Shown here in pieces: positions 1 through 11,517 of a stretch of DNA of 64,000 nucleotides. This stretch comes from Begonia masoniana. Lineage: Eukaryota; Streptophyta; Magnoliopsida; Cucurbitales; Begoniaceae. A program made the translations under genes and the position numbers. The DNA lies in NCBI GenBank assembly GCA_022432975.1, contig CM039508.1, positions 25,803,999 to 25,867,998 on the forward strand. Reading direction: 5' to 3'. The notes beneath the pieces are model-generated. The model did not search any database. It was not told where the DNA came from and worked only from the letters and a program-made list of their open reading frames with translations. How positions within the stretch are numbered: the stretch's first letter is position 1; each line of letters starts with the position of its first letter.

Positions 1-602
1 TCTGCAAAGCAGCAAGCTGAAATGTCTCGAAATGGACAGATCTGTAACATGCACGAAGAGGAAATAAACAAGTTGCAGTGCTAATAACTTGGAAGGATAT
101 GCAGCAGACTCTACTCAAACCTTTAGAACACAGTCTATCGTGTTTTTATCCAAAATAGTTAGTTTATACCAAACTATCGTAACCTTTAACTCCAACAAGA
201 ACTCACATTTTAACTTATTCAACTTGTTAGCACAACAGATGCTTACCTTTGCCGAAGAAAATAGAAATGTGGAAGTCTTGGAGAAGTTGAAATCGCCAGG
301 AAAGGAAGCAGAGAAGAAACAAGGAAACCGAGAAAGAAATGAGGGTTTCACGTAGGAATAAGAACATGGCTTCTTCAACAAGTTGCCACATGTCATTCAT
401 ACATTGGTTTTCTCCCACTAACCTTAATTTCTCTCCAATTTGCCCTTCCATGCATTTCAAACTTAGTGTTTTGTTTAGTTACACATTACTTTAGTTCTCA
501 ACTAATTATTCCAACAATTATCATTCATTGTATTAAAATAATATTGATCCCGCCTGAATGATCAGGGAAAACTACTACATGGCAAAAATGCCGGGTGTTA
601 CA
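1..602 (-). mobile_element. Truncated Ty3/Gypsy-type LTR remnant, 5' end on the minus strand
   Basis: Read on the minus strand, this begins at 602 with TGTAACACCCGGCATTTTTG, the same terminus as the chromovirus LTRs at 20487, 26658, 51777 and 60694. The segment around 360-450 (gene-poor, with a CAACAAGTTGCCACATGT-like stretch) also resembles the LTR region just inside those termini. The other LTR end lies beyond the window, so it is unclear whether this is a solo LTR or part of a longer element. It is divergent from the other LTRs here, which suggests an older insertion or another subfamily. No coding content is seen. Confidence 0.7.
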
Positions 603-1075
603 AGTTTCTTATGTAGAGTCGGGAATCAGCCCCCCGATCTAGGGCAGTGATCCCCCTTTCTCAGCCCTAATTTTGAGAATGAGGGTCACTGCCCCGGATC
701 GGCCCCCCATATTCAAGCTCGATGTTTGCAAACGGGGGGCCGATCTAAGGCGGGGACCCTCGTTCTCGAATTACGTGCATTGCAAGTTGAACGAGGGTCT
801 CCACCCTCACATCGATCTTCTGACCCAATATGTCCAGTGCACGTAAGCACTGGACAGATCGGGGGCCATTCATTTTAGATCGACTACTCGATCTCGGTGC
901 AAATTGAGAATGGGGGGTGATCGGCCTGCGTTAAAATTTGATTTATTACATTTTGAATAGTTTAAGGTTTTACTTGTTAAAATTTTTAGTTCAAGGGTTA
1001 TATCAAATTAAAACAATACTTTAAGGTTCAAACTGTTTTTTAACCCTTCCCATCTGGTTTTCCCATCATTTGTAG
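603..1075. other. Intergenic segment, locally GC-rich, no gene seen
   Basis: Between 610 and 935 there are many G and C runs and partly inverted segments. The clearest is a 9-bp perfect inverted repeat, GTCCAGTGC (832-840) and GCACTGGAC (847-855), around a 6-base loop. No open frame of note and no recognisable family was found. The last about 130 bases are T-rich and end in TTGTAG at 1070-1075, a plausible splice acceptor for the seipin-derived exon that follows. Confidence 0.4.
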
Positions 1076-2366
1076 GCGTTCATGAAGGATCCTTTTCAGA
1101 CAATGAGGCTCGGAAAAGCCTATATAGTGGGGAAAATGTTTAAAATTTAGGATATTGTTCGTGGTAATTGTAGTCCAGTTGTATTGAAATGGTTGAAAGA
1201 GGACAAATCTATTTGGAACACTATGCTGCGTTGTGGATGGGGTTTGCTATGGTCGTGTTATGTGTGTTTGATTTTGTGCAGTCTTTTAGTTTCTGCGCTT
1301 GTTATTAGTGGGTTTTTCATGAGAAAGTTAGTGCAGGAGCCTATTTAGATGAAAGAAATGTTGAATTTTGATTACACGAAGCATAGTCCAATTGCATATA
1401 TGCCAATTTCAGTATGTTCCCCTGTGCTTTATCCGATGCAAACAGCAAAAGAGAAATCGATATTTGGAAGAGAAATTGGTTTGAAGGCAATTCGGCCTAA
1501 TCAGAAATGGCAGCTCACTGTCTCGTTATCATTGCCCGAGTCAGAGTACAACAGGAATATGGGTGTTTTTCAGGTAAAATGTTTACTGATTGGAAAAGAA
1601 TATATTTCAGTTTTATGGCATACATAACTAAAGCACATCATCCTACCAAGTTTCAATTATGAGATTGGTGCAGTTTTTCTGATAGGGCTCTCACAAAATT
1701 CTGAAGGAAACAACCAAATTAAAAGATTTGGTTTTGGAGAGATCTGTAACTCTCCCTTGCAACACAATTTTTAATGTCTGAATGTCTCTGACTTATTATC
1801 TTGAGAATCTTTAGAGAAATAATTAAATTGGCACCTGTCCGTCCTATGCTTTTCTTCTTCCCAATTTCTTTCTAATAAGCATTTACTGCATTTTCTTCTG
1901 AGAATATGGCACATAATCTTTGAGCCTGTATTCAAATTTTTCTTTCTTTGTTCTTACAACAACTATTTAGCTTTTAATGCTTGCTTGATGATCGAATATT
2001 ACTATACAGGTTCAAGTAGACTTTCTTTCAGCTACTGGGGAGGTTCTTTCTGGCTCAAGTCTATGTTAAAATTCAAGAGTAATCCCATCCGCCATTTGCT
2101 TACCCTTCTTAAGATTGCTCCTCTCATAACTGGACCTGCATCCGAATTCCAGGCTCTGCAACTGAATATCAGAGGTTTCACCGAAGGAAATATCCCCACC
2201 ACATGTGTAAAGGTGACAATCAGACAACGACCCGAATATCGCCCTCGAGCTGGGATCCCCCAAATTTACGATGCATTTATCACTTTGGAATCAGAACTTC
2301 CTCTACTGAGAAGGCTGATCTGGTATTGGAAGAAAACTATATTCGTGTGGATCAGCTTCGTATTAC
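1076..2366 (+). pseudogene. Seipin (lipid-droplet biogenesis protein) pseudogene
   Basis: Two exon-like blocks, 1076-1573 and 2010-2366, lie around an intron with GT (1574) and AG (2008-2009) ends. Translation gives plant seipin hallmarks in the right order: WLKEDKSIW, LRCGWGLLWSCY and a first membrane segment, LNFDYTKHSPIAY, SLSLPESEYNRNMG, then FKSNPIRHLLTLLKIAPL, RGFTEGNIPTTC, GIPQIYDAF and the LESELPLLRRLIWYWKKT segment before the second membrane helix. In the family this is an ER protein acting at lipid-droplet budding sites. Here it is broken: in-frame TAG at 1148-1150 and 1346-1348, and a frameshift near 2060 (the upstream frame ends at TAA 2067-2069). The long N-terminal cytosolic region typical of plant SEIPIN2/3 is not visible upstream. 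Homology stops after VWISFV, exactly where the aquaporin duplication unit starts. The identification is made by eye from family motifs; I am confident of the family, not of the paralogue. Confidence 0.85.
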
Positions 2367-2475
2367 GCAATTGCTATCAACTCCACTCTTTTGCTCTCGA
2401 ATTCTTATTCCGAAGGAGAGAAGTGGCTAATTGATTGTATGATATTAGCTGATGGGAATTTTCAGACAACTTCAG
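2367..2475 (+). other. Exon-like open stretch of unknown origin, duplicated at 5763
   Basis: In the frame starting GCA ATT GCT the stretch is open for 36 codons (for example LLLSNSYSEGEKWLIDCM) and ends at TCAG followed by GTATGT, a good splice-donor context. The same block recurs at about 5763-5876, where stops interrupt it. It looks like part of an old exon carried along by the aquaporin duplication. I do not recognise the protein, and chance cannot be excluded for so short a frame. Confidence 0.25.
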
Positions 2476-2741
2476 GTATGTATCTTACAGTTTTTGACCA
2501 TTCCTATGTATCATAGGTTGTATCTTCTATCAATTCTTTAATCTTTAATGACTTGTATAACTATGAGCATATGTTGTAATTACACATTTGAATCTGACGC
2601 AAGAGATAAAACACTTTGATTTATGATTAAGATGGGTACGTCCTGGGATGAGCATAGTAGTTCCTCACTTTTCCCCTACTTTTTAGTACACACAGAATTC
2701 ACCCAAACATAAGAAAACATCTGAATCTGAGCAAATTCATA

Positions 2742-3829
2742 TCAGCTTTTATCCAACCCTTTGAGGAAAGAGCCAGTTTTGGTGATCTCTCGCAGTGGTT
2801 TGTCGGTAAATCTGATGACGTTGTAGACCCATGCTCCACTTACTGCCCCAAGAATAGGACCCACTATGTATATCCATATTCCTCTGTAATTGTTTGACAC
2901 CATTGCAGGCCCTAAGCTTCTTGCTGGGTTCATTGATGCCCCTGAAATTGGCCTGTAAATTCAAGATTACCAGTTGAGATAGGATCTTATGGTTTCATCT
3001 AATTCAAAATACCCATTTTAAAATTTATTTTAAGGAGTGAAAATCTCATATTTGAAAAAGATTTGGACGGCTGAGATCTGTCGTCCTTCATACGTCGTTA
3101 GATTGACTTGCATGTCGATTATGGAGTGGTGTAATTATTATATGCGATTTCATTGACTTGGTGTATCGAAGAAAGTAATAGTTAAATACCCTGCAAACAT
3201 CACGTTCAGAAGCACCGTTGCGCCAATGGCAAGACCTGCCAGCTCACCAATCTGAATACAATCAAGAAAAATCCGATTAATAACTTAGAAATTCAATCAT
3301 TAGTCATCCATTTCAATGATTTCAGTATTAAATATTCAAAAATCTTGGATTAATTAGTAAATAATGGACCATAGGAGATTGTTGTTAGTCATAATCGACA
3401 ACAAGAGATGGAGAAACGTACGGCTCTGTTATCGGTGGCAACCCCGGATACGACAAACATGAGATAGAAAGTGATAATGAATTCGATCACGAGTGATTGA
3501 GCGTCCGATCCCGAAGGAAGTGTTCCGGCAAAATGGTTTTGTGTCCCGTTAAATAAAAGTCTGATGGTACCACTTGCTAGGGTTGCTCCAACAATCTGAG
3601 CAGATACATAAGGAAGTACCTAAAAAATAACAAACATTATGCACTTTTTGGGTCTGGTATGGTCCAACCTTAGGTTAGGCCGGACCTGTTTTAAGGGTCA
3701 GACCGACTTAAAAAAAAAGTCTAAATCAAGGGCCCTTCGATCACGAGCTTCTTTAATTGTTTTTATGAGCCACCCTATAGCACGCCAGCCCAGATACCAG
3801 CGTTCCAACTACAATGGAGTCGGCTGACT

Positions 3830-3869
<40 letters not shown>

Positions 3870-4397
3870 GAGATAAGACCGAAACTTTTACCAAAATGTC
3901 AAAACGAAATTCTCTCTCCAAAATAAAAGAAATGAGGAAAAAGGTTGTGGCAGAAGAAAGGGGAAGTGATTTGAACCTGTTTCCAAGGGAATCTCTTGGT
4001 AGAAGCGAAGGCAATGGTGACAGCCGGATTGAAATGAGCACCGGAGATATGGCCGACTGAGTAGATCATGACCATCACCGCAAGCCCCCAAACGATTGAA
4101 ATTCCAGGAAGAGAAACAACTTTGCCTTCACTCAGATTCACGACAACTGATGAACAGCCTGCAAATATCAGAAAATATGTCCCCAACACCTCTGCAATTA
4201 TCTGTTTTTAACCCAAAAAATTAGATTTGAGATGAAACATGAGAAAGAAGATGGCTTCCAATCCGAAAAATGACAGTTACCTTTTGTATGAAAGGTACGG
4301 AGAAGAGCATGGACGATGAACAGTTGGCCTTTGGTTCCTCATCTCTCACATTCAAAGCCACTCCATGATTTCCATTGCTCTCTGAATTTTCTGCCAT
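2742..4397 (-). CDS. NIP1: NIP subgroup I aquaporin (nodulin-26-like), copy 1, intact five-exon gene
   Basis: Coding exons are complement(2742..2952, 3190..3251, 3422..3619, 3977..4201, 4281..4397), of 211, 62, 198, 225 and 117 bp. All introns are GT-AG, and the sum is 813 bp, or 270 residues plus stop, normal for a NIP. The start MAENSESN is the only ATG upstream of the family's N-terminal region. Two NPA boxes are present (HFNPAV in exon 2 and MNPARS in exon 5), with Trp in the helix-2 VWGLAV segment and Arg after the second NPA, as in subgroup I. The family has six membrane helices and passes water, glycerol and small uncharged solutes such as metalloids, in plasma or intracellular membranes. 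The C-terminus KTGSFLKG resembles the nodulin-26 calcium-dependent kinase site. A CT/GA-rich tract lies in intron 2 (3834-3867). It is convergent with the seipin remnant and head-to-tail with copy 2. Substrate is inferred from the subgroup only. Confidence 0.93.
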
Positions 4398-5762
4398 GGT
4401 TGGTTGATTTATGAAGCAACAACCAAACGCGGAAAGAGAGAGAGCGAGAGTTATGTAGAGAGATAATACAGAAGGATGAGAGCGATGAGTTGAAATCACG
4501 GCCAGCAACTCAATTTATGCTCACCCAGAAGTCCAAAAGCAGCAATTAAAGAATTTTAGAGAGAGAGAGAAAATTTGACCAAAACTAATTTTATGGGTCT
4601 TTTCATTTATTTATATTTTTTTAATTTCCATATTAAACATTGGAGATATCGTTGAAAAATGTGGTTTTATCTTTATGGATTCAGCAGAGAAATTGAAGGC
4701 CGCTTCAACTACCAACCAGAAATAAAGAACAAAAATATGAATTTCTTACTCAGAATTATGATCATCCCTAATACCTGATCATAGGTCACTAAATCATCGT
4801 TCATTGAATACAAATAATATCTTTAAGAAAGAAATCATTTGGTTAGATATGACCGAAACTTTAATTTTGTTTGGATTGTTAACTAAGAAAAATATTAAAT
4901 TACATAGGCATTAACAAATTCTCCTTTTAAATATATTCGTTAATAAAATCGTACTTAACATGCTACGTTAACAAAACAATTATAATCATCTAGTTTTCCA
5001 TTAAAAATTTGTTTTGCGGATGCCCGCTTTCGTAACGCAGTTGCTTGCTTGAGTTAAATGAAAATGAGATAATAATCGTCTCAATGTAAGTGCGGGCATC
5101 GCACTTAAACAATGGGCCCCTATGGATCACTTGTACGTAGGTCAGGTCCAACTCAAAGCTTTGTCGCGCAACCTAGGAACCCTCTAGCGACTTTTTACTC
5201 TCTTTGTTTGTTCATTGGCGATCTCCATTCGTTCCATCTAATTCTTGACCTTATTTTCTAAGCCATCATTAGATTTCGTGCATCTCAACGTGGATTTCTT
5301 CACGGATTGCGCTCTAAATCCATGCCCTAACTTCGCTTGTTTTCATCTCTTGGGTTCTTTTCAATTTCTCAACGGTTTCGTGATCAACATTGATTCTAAT
5401 GGTATAAAAGGGCTTCCAAACTCACATTGGAATAGAAGAATTCTCCAACTCTGAGTGATTGTGCCCTAAATTATTTAATTATATATATATATATATATAT
5501 ATGGCCATGAAAATTTAGTCACTATCCAAATTTCCTTCAAAAGCAAACTCGACCAAAATTTCCAATTCACCTAATACTACTTTTGGATATTTACGTACAA
5601 AGACTAGCAAAATCTACCAGTTTGATGAATTGATCGCAAATTTACACATCCGAATGCTAACGATGTACGATAATTTGAGTTAACACGAAATAATTTGATC
5701 TCGAGTAACATAAAAAATTTAGTTGAGATTTATAAGTATAAAAATTCGTAGACATTAAAGCA
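4398..5762 (-). promoter_or_regulatory. 5' flank of NIP copy 1 (promoter region, AT-rich)
   Basis: This non-coding stretch recurs as the flank of copy 2 (11402-12732), so it belongs to the duplication unit. Near the gene it holds a short GA-rich 5' leader (4433-4465 and 4555-4570). Further out it holds an AT dinucleotide tract (about 5482-5501). The similarity between the two flanks means the promoter was duplicated with the gene. No TATA box or transcription start can be assigned with confidence. The unit boundary lies at about 5757-5763, where sequence matching 2367 begins. Confidence 0.5.
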
Positions 5763-6138
5763 ATTGTCATTAACTCTACACTTTTGCTCCTGAATTCTTA
5801 TTATGAAGAAGAGAAGAAGTTGGTAATTGAAGCTCATCTTGTATGAAATTAGGGATGGAAATTTTCAGACAACTTAGTATGTTTCTTACAGTTTTTTATC
5901 ACTCCTATGTATCCTAGGTTGTATCTTCTATCAATTCTTTAATCTTTTGCGACTTGTATTACTATGAGCATATGTTGTAATTACACACTTTAGTCTGACG
6001 TAAGAGATAAAGCACTTTGATTTATGATTAAGATGGGTACGTCCTGGGATGAGCATACAAGTTCCTGTCTTTTTTTGCCCCACTTTTTAGGAACACCATA
6101 CACACATACGAAAACATCTGAACCTGAAGAAATTCAGA
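5763..6138. repeat. Start of duplication unit B (copy of 2367-2741)
   Basis: This segment repeats the 3' flank of NIP copy 1 almost base for base, including the TTTTCAGACAACTT and GGTTGTATCTTCTATCAATT blocks and the exon-like stretch at 2367. It marks the left edge of the second tandem unit and serves as the 3' flank of NIP copy 2. Confidence 0.7.
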
Positions 6139-9100
6139 TCAAGTTTTACCCAACCCTTTGAGGAAAGAGCTACTTTTGGTGATCTCTCGCAGTGGTTTAT
6201 CGGTAAATCTGATGACGTTGTAGACCCATGCTCCACATACTGCTCCAAGAGTAGGACCCACTATGTATATCCATAATCCTTTGTAATTGTTCAACACCAT
6301 TGCAGGCGCTAAGCTTCTTGCTGGATTCATTGACGCCCCAGAAATTGGCCTGTAAATTCAAGATTACTAGTTGACATAGGATCTTATGGCTTCATCTAAT
6401 TCAAAATACCCATTTTAAATTTTCTTTCAAGGAGTGAATATTATTGACGTGGGTTGTAGAAAAAGATTTGGACGGCTGAGATCAGTTGATCTGTGCTTGA
6501 TAAGTCCTTAGACTGATTGACTTGCATATCTATTATGGATTGGTGTAATTATAGATACCCTGCAATCATCGCGTTGACAACCACCGTTGCTCCAATTGCA
6601 AGACCTGCCAGCTCACCAATCTGAATGCAATCCAGAAAAACCCGATCAACAACTTCAAATATTCAAAACTGTTGGATTAATTAGCAAATAATACTAACAT
6701 CGGTACATAAACTTACGGCTCTATTATCGGTGGCAACCCCAGAGATGACGAACATGAGAGCGAAAGTGATTATGAATTCGATCACAAGGGATTGAACATG
6801 CGATCCGGAAGGAAGTGTTCGAGCAAAATCGCTGTTTCTCTCGTTAAATAAAAGTCTAATGGTACCACTTGCTAGGGTTGCTCCAACAATTTGTGCTGAT
6901 ACATAAGGAGGTACCTGCAATGTTAATGACAAATAATAAACATGAGATGGTACATGGAGTGGGTCGTGTTGGAGTTAAACAGGGTAAACAAAACCAATGA
7001 TTAAGGTTCGATCTTGTTCCATTTTGGTTTTTGAAAAACTGATTTAGAACTTAATCAAGTAAAATTAAAGTTGTCAGTTGGGTTGTCGGTTCTTTTTTTT
7101 TTCAGTGTTGGAAGCAAGTCAAACCGATGTTATATAATTATTAATATATTTTTTGTTTTTATTTTAAAAGATACAAATATCTAATCAAACAACTAAAATG
7201 GGTCCAAACCAATTAAAACCAACTCAAAACCTAACCCAAACCAGCTCAAATTGAACCCAAACCTAGAAAATATAAATCAAAACTGAATTAAGATCAATTT
7301 GATCAAGAATGAAAAAATTGGTTCTTTTAGCGAACCGAATTGGTTTTAGTTTCATATTAAAAAATTTAGAACTGAATCAAACCAGACCACTCGTTAAAAA
7401 TCAATATTTTTAAGTTAATTAAATTTTAAGTGTTAATTTTTCGCATTATTAATAGCCAATGCGTTACACGTTGACTCATTTTGTCGTATTGCGGCCACAT
7501 TGGAATTAATTGGTCCAAATTGATAATTTAGAAATTACCGTGTGGTTAAAATTTAAGAATTTAATAGTGGGTAAATTGAAAGATTTTTTGGTGTGGAATT
7601 TTGGAAAGATGTTAAAAGTTTTAAAAGTAAAAGATTTGCTGGAAATCGCCTAAGTGTTGAGTGCTATGAAAGGACGATCGTTACTTCAAACACTACTACT
7701 AGAAATAGAGCCATCAAGATGTCGACCTCTTGGAGATGTCGGTCGACACCTTATAGTGTCGATTCTTTGATGAAAATGTCAACAGCTGCCAAGACTCGAC
7801 ATGTTTAAGGGTCGACCTTTGCTTGAAGGTTTCGACCTCTTCCTATGAGTGTCGACTGGTGGATAGACCCTTGCCTACAAGTGTTGACCACTACCTATAA
7901 GTGTAGACCGGTGAGTCGACACTTGCTATGAAGTGTTGCAAGGTTCAGATGCCGCATAGTGATATATTTGATGGAAAGTTTTGTCGCCAAGGTGCTACGC
8001 ATCTCGGCAAAGTTCGCAACCATTTATAGTGTTTTCTGATTGATTCGTAGTCCCGATATATGATCCATCTATGTTTCCCTTAGTGTTAGTGGTGAGTGGC
8101 ATAGTCATAACCTTGGTTTGTTTTTAGACTCAGACGAGTTTTTTGTTTTTTAGCTAGTATCAGATGTTATCGCTCTAGTGCGTAAGAAGAGCGGTTCTCA
8201 TCGAGGTAGGAGTTTTATACTTTTTGCAATGTATTGCATCATTGTTTTCCAAAACTCTATTCTGGTTAGTTGTCACTTATAGAAAACTTGACGGGGCCTG
8301 GTTGCCAGCACATTAGTCTTTTACGTATATATACGTACAATTTGCACGTTAACCATTGACACATGATATTTTATATAGTTGTGATATATATGTGGAAGGA
8401 TGAATCTTCTTGATATTTTGGATGACTTCAGTGTTAAGACATCAGGAGGCTATTATACATCTTTTGCTTTGTGAAAATATTTTATTTGTATGAATTACCA
8501 AAGTGAGTAATAAGGCGGTGATGACGCGCTCCTTGAGTTTCGAATCCCTGAATCTAATCAGGGTATGTTTGTTTATTTTGATTTACGAGTAGTGTCATTC
8601 TGAGCTTACTCGCCGACTACCTAGGTAATGTTGATGGATTTTTGGATCGCCACATTTCCGTGATGGTGTGCTTGAAGTGTCATTGAGTGACCTTCTTTTT
8701 TTACTGAGTTGATTTTTAATATGAAAAGTACGATGATAACTTATTTTCATATAGTTTTCTATGTATACAACAATGTTTACTTCATTACTTGTAATGTCCT
8801 CCAGTACTCCCAGTACAATACTGTCCTCTTTGGGCCCGAGCCTAAACAATTTTGTTCTTGATATTAATCCAAAACGCATTGTACTAGATAAGAAGAAGAA
8901 CTCTACTTATAAACTATTCATTTTTTACTCTCCTTAGGGATATGAGATTGTGTACTCCACTGGTATGGGCTTAGCCCTTGCACTAGATCTTCCTTACCTT
9001 TACATGGCGAGCTATCACATTGCCTCATGGGTGGCTTATGAAGTTTGTTTTCTTAAAATAATAGAAATGAGTTTTCTTGGAAAGATGTTTGAAAACTATT

Positions 9101-11401
9101 TGTATCCCAATCATGTTTTGAGATGAAAGGTAAAAGAAGTTTTACATGTATCTGCATTTAGTATAACATTTCTATTGAATTAATCATTCACCCCCAACAA
9201 GCCCCTCTTTTTTCAGGCAATGACAAAAACAGTCAGTAGCTGGAGTGTGATGACATTCCCTTTTATTTGATTTTCTTGTTTGAGTGATTACTAGTTTCCT
9301 AGTGAGGACAACTCTTTAATTGGAACTGAACTTGAATATGTAGTAGGGGTTAAATTGGTTCGGTTTGGTTTTTAAAACATGAGAACCGAAACTAAACCGA
9401 ACAAACTCCCGATCTGATCAAAAACTGAACCTCGGTTTTTTTATTTCATTCGGTTCGATTTAGATTTTGTTTCGTTTATATTTTCGGTTTTGCCTAGTTC
9501 GGACTTGGTTTTCAATCGATTCTTGTCATCTTCGGTCTCTCGCTCGAGCTTAGTTGCACAATTTGACTTCTCTTTAGGTTTTGTTTGCTGATGTTTGAGA
9601 GATGCAAATTAATCGATGGTGAAGGAAAGATATAGCAAAATTGATGAAGGCAATGGAGTAAGAAGAATAGAGAGAAATGAGAAAATTAGTAAAGTAGATA
9701 ATAATGTGAGTGAAGGTTGGATTTTCGTTTAATGTGTAAGAGAATGGAAAGTTTTCCTTTTTCACTCGTCTGATATGAGAAAATACATAGAGAGTGGAGG
9801 AAGGAAACTCCTAACTCCTAAGGAAAGTTTCTTTAGAGAAAGGAAACTGTTCCTTTTTAACTTTTTTTGAGGATTCGCCAAAATACGGAGAGAGTGGAGA
9901 AAGGGAACTCCTAAGGAAAGTTTCCGTGGAATGTGAGGTTGAAGTCTCTAATTCATCTCCGAGCAGTAGAGCACGTCCTTCATGGAGGGAATTTAAACTG
10001 TCAATTGCACCCGGAACAAATTTCCCTTCATATCAAAACTGTCAATTGCAGATGACTACAACTCTTCTCTATATTTTGTGCTTTTCCACCGGCGGACACC
10101 AATCAACAAACATTACATAATCAACTACGCAGTAAGAACTAAGAAAAAGTTTAATGTAGTGCTTACCCACCGGAAGCCCCTAATCCCTCGCTATACGAAA
10201 GTCACAATCAAAGGAATGAGACTGTCAATCGTGCGAGTCATAGACGACAATGATTGTCGGAGACGGGAGCCGGAGACATTCACAGCTCTCAGTCTCTCTC
10301 TATTTCAGGCACGCGCAAGGAACATATGATTCCTCCAAGATGCTCAGAGCTCGCTGAGAGTCTGTGCATCGAGCGAGAAGTGAATCAAGAAGAAGTATCA
10401 AACCCTAAAATCAAAATTAGGTAGGATTACGTTAATTTTGGTTTGTTCGGTTTTACCCCGTTTTTAAAAATGAAAACCGAGAATCGAACCAAAAATTTCG
10501 GTTATTTCGATTCAGTTAGAAAATTGGTTTTCCAAAATTTATAATTGAATAGAACCGACCTTAATGCTCGGTTTGGTTCAGTTATCCCGTTCGAACCGAA
10601 CTGATATTTACCCCTAATATTTAGTTTTCTATCGCATTATTATTTCTAAGTTTCAATAAAGTGTTCAAGTCATTTGATACGATCTAAATTTTGAGTTGGA
10701 CGATCCGATCCTCTCCGAGGATCGGGTCCTACAAAGTCCAACCCGAGATTATTTTAGGCCTGTGTTGAGGTTGTGACGTAATCCCTTTATGGTACTAAGA
10801 TTGCCTAGGAGGCTTTAGATACTGAATTTTCAAAGCACAAAAACACTCGAGCTAAGACTTCAACCTCTCTCTCTCACGAGAAGACTTTTACCAAAATGTT
10901 AAAATCAAATTCTCTCTCATACCAAGTTAAAAAAATGAGGAAAAGGGTTGTGGAAGAAGAAGGGGGAAGTGACTTGAACCTGTTTCCAAGGGAATCTCTT
11001 GGTAGAAGCAAAGGCAATGGTGACAGCCGGATTGAAATGAGCACCGGAGATATGGCCGACTGAGTAGACCATGACCATCACCGCAAGCCCCCAAACGATT
11101 GAAATTCCAGGAAGAGAAACAACTTTGCCTTCACTCAGATTCACCACAACTGATGAACAGCCTGCAAATATCAGAAAATATGTCCCCAACACCTCTGCAA
11201 TTATCTGTTTTTAACCAAAAAAATTAAAATTTGAGATGAAACATGAGAAAGAAGATGGCTTCCAATCGGAAAAATGACAGTTGCCTTTTGTATGAAAGGT
11301 ACGGAGAAGAGCAAGGATGATGAACAGTTGACGTTTGCTTCCTCATCTCTCACATTCAAAGCCACTCCATAATTTCCATTGCTTTCTGAATTTTCTGCCA
11401 T
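6139..11401 (-). CDS. NIP1: NIP subgroup I aquaporin, copy 2, open frame with 4.1-kb intron and a GC splice donor
   Basis: Coding exons are complement(6139..6349, 6559..6620, 6717..6914, 10980..11204, 11285..11401), the same sizes as copy 1 (211, 62, 198, 225, 117 bp; 270 residues). Both NPA boxes (HFNPAV, MNPARS), the helix-2 Trp and the C-terminal KSSSFLKG kinase-site motif are kept. Exon 1 reads [16 protein letters not shown]. Two oddities stand out. Intron 1 begins AAG/GCAACT instead of the GTAACT of copy 1, so it needs a GC-AG splice. Intron 2 is 4065 bp against 357 bp in copy 1, because about 3.9 kb of foreign DNA, including a TIR element at 9345-10615, lies in it. Exons 3-5 differ from copy 1 at many codons but contain no stops, so selection may have kept the frame. 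Expression depends on correct splicing and cannot be judged here. Confidence 0.85.
6960..9334. other. Inserted non-coding DNA in intron 2 of NIP copy 2
   Basis: This has no counterpart in intron 2 of copy 1. The first part (to about 7640) and a later part (about 8045-8130) reappear in the truncated third unit (12950-13740). The insertion is therefore older than that duplication. The stretch 7000-7400 is rich in AACCAAA/GGTTTGG words, similar in style to the TIR element downstream. Between 7721 and 7920 the palindrome GTCGAC occurs five times. No coding potential was seen. Confidence 0.5.
7721..7920. repeat. Cluster of GTCGAC-containing degenerate repeats
   Basis: Exact GTCGAC sites are at 7721, 7742, 7811, 7851 and 7915, embedded in loosely repeated text of the form GTGTCGAC-CTT-CCTA. 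The block is absent from the related third unit, where the sequence goes directly from about 7640-equivalent to 8045-equivalent. It is either a separate insertion in copy 2 or a deletion in copy 3. The repeated text suggests a decayed minisatellite; no function is implied. Confidence 0.4.
9345..10615. mobile_element. Non-autonomous TIR DNA transposon (1271 bp) inside NIP copy 2 intron 2
   Basis: The left end AGGGGTTAAATTGGTTCGG and the reverse complement of the right end (AGGGGTAAATATCAGTTCGG) form an imperfect terminal inverted repeat of about 24 bp, rich in GGTTCGGTT words. The flanks AATATGTAGT (9335-9344) and AATATTTAGT (10616-10625) match at nine of ten bases and look like a target duplication. 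An internal direct duplication (about 9777-9850 and 9884-9930, sharing GGAAACTCCTAAGGAAAG-type text) is present. No transposase is encoded. TIR and duplication length fit a hAT- or Mutator-like non-autonomous element; I cannot choose between them. Confidence 0.65.
10626..10979. other. Remainder of NIP copy 2 intron 2
   Basis: The part from about 10830 onward, with a short CT tract and CACGAGA-GACTTTTACC, matches intron 2 of copy 1 next to exon 2 and is the original intron end. The part from 10626 to 10830 has no match in copy 1 and no visible feature. Confidence 0.5.
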
Positions 11402-11468
11402 GGTTGGTTGATCAATGAACTAACAACCAAACGCAACGCAGAAAGAGAGAAAGAGAGAGAGAGGGAGG

Positions 11469-11517
<49 letters not shown>

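Noticed and set aside
3639..4189. Small open frames overlapping NIP introns
   Set aside because: They read through splice sites; the exon structure with GT-AG borders and family exon sizes explains the locus better.
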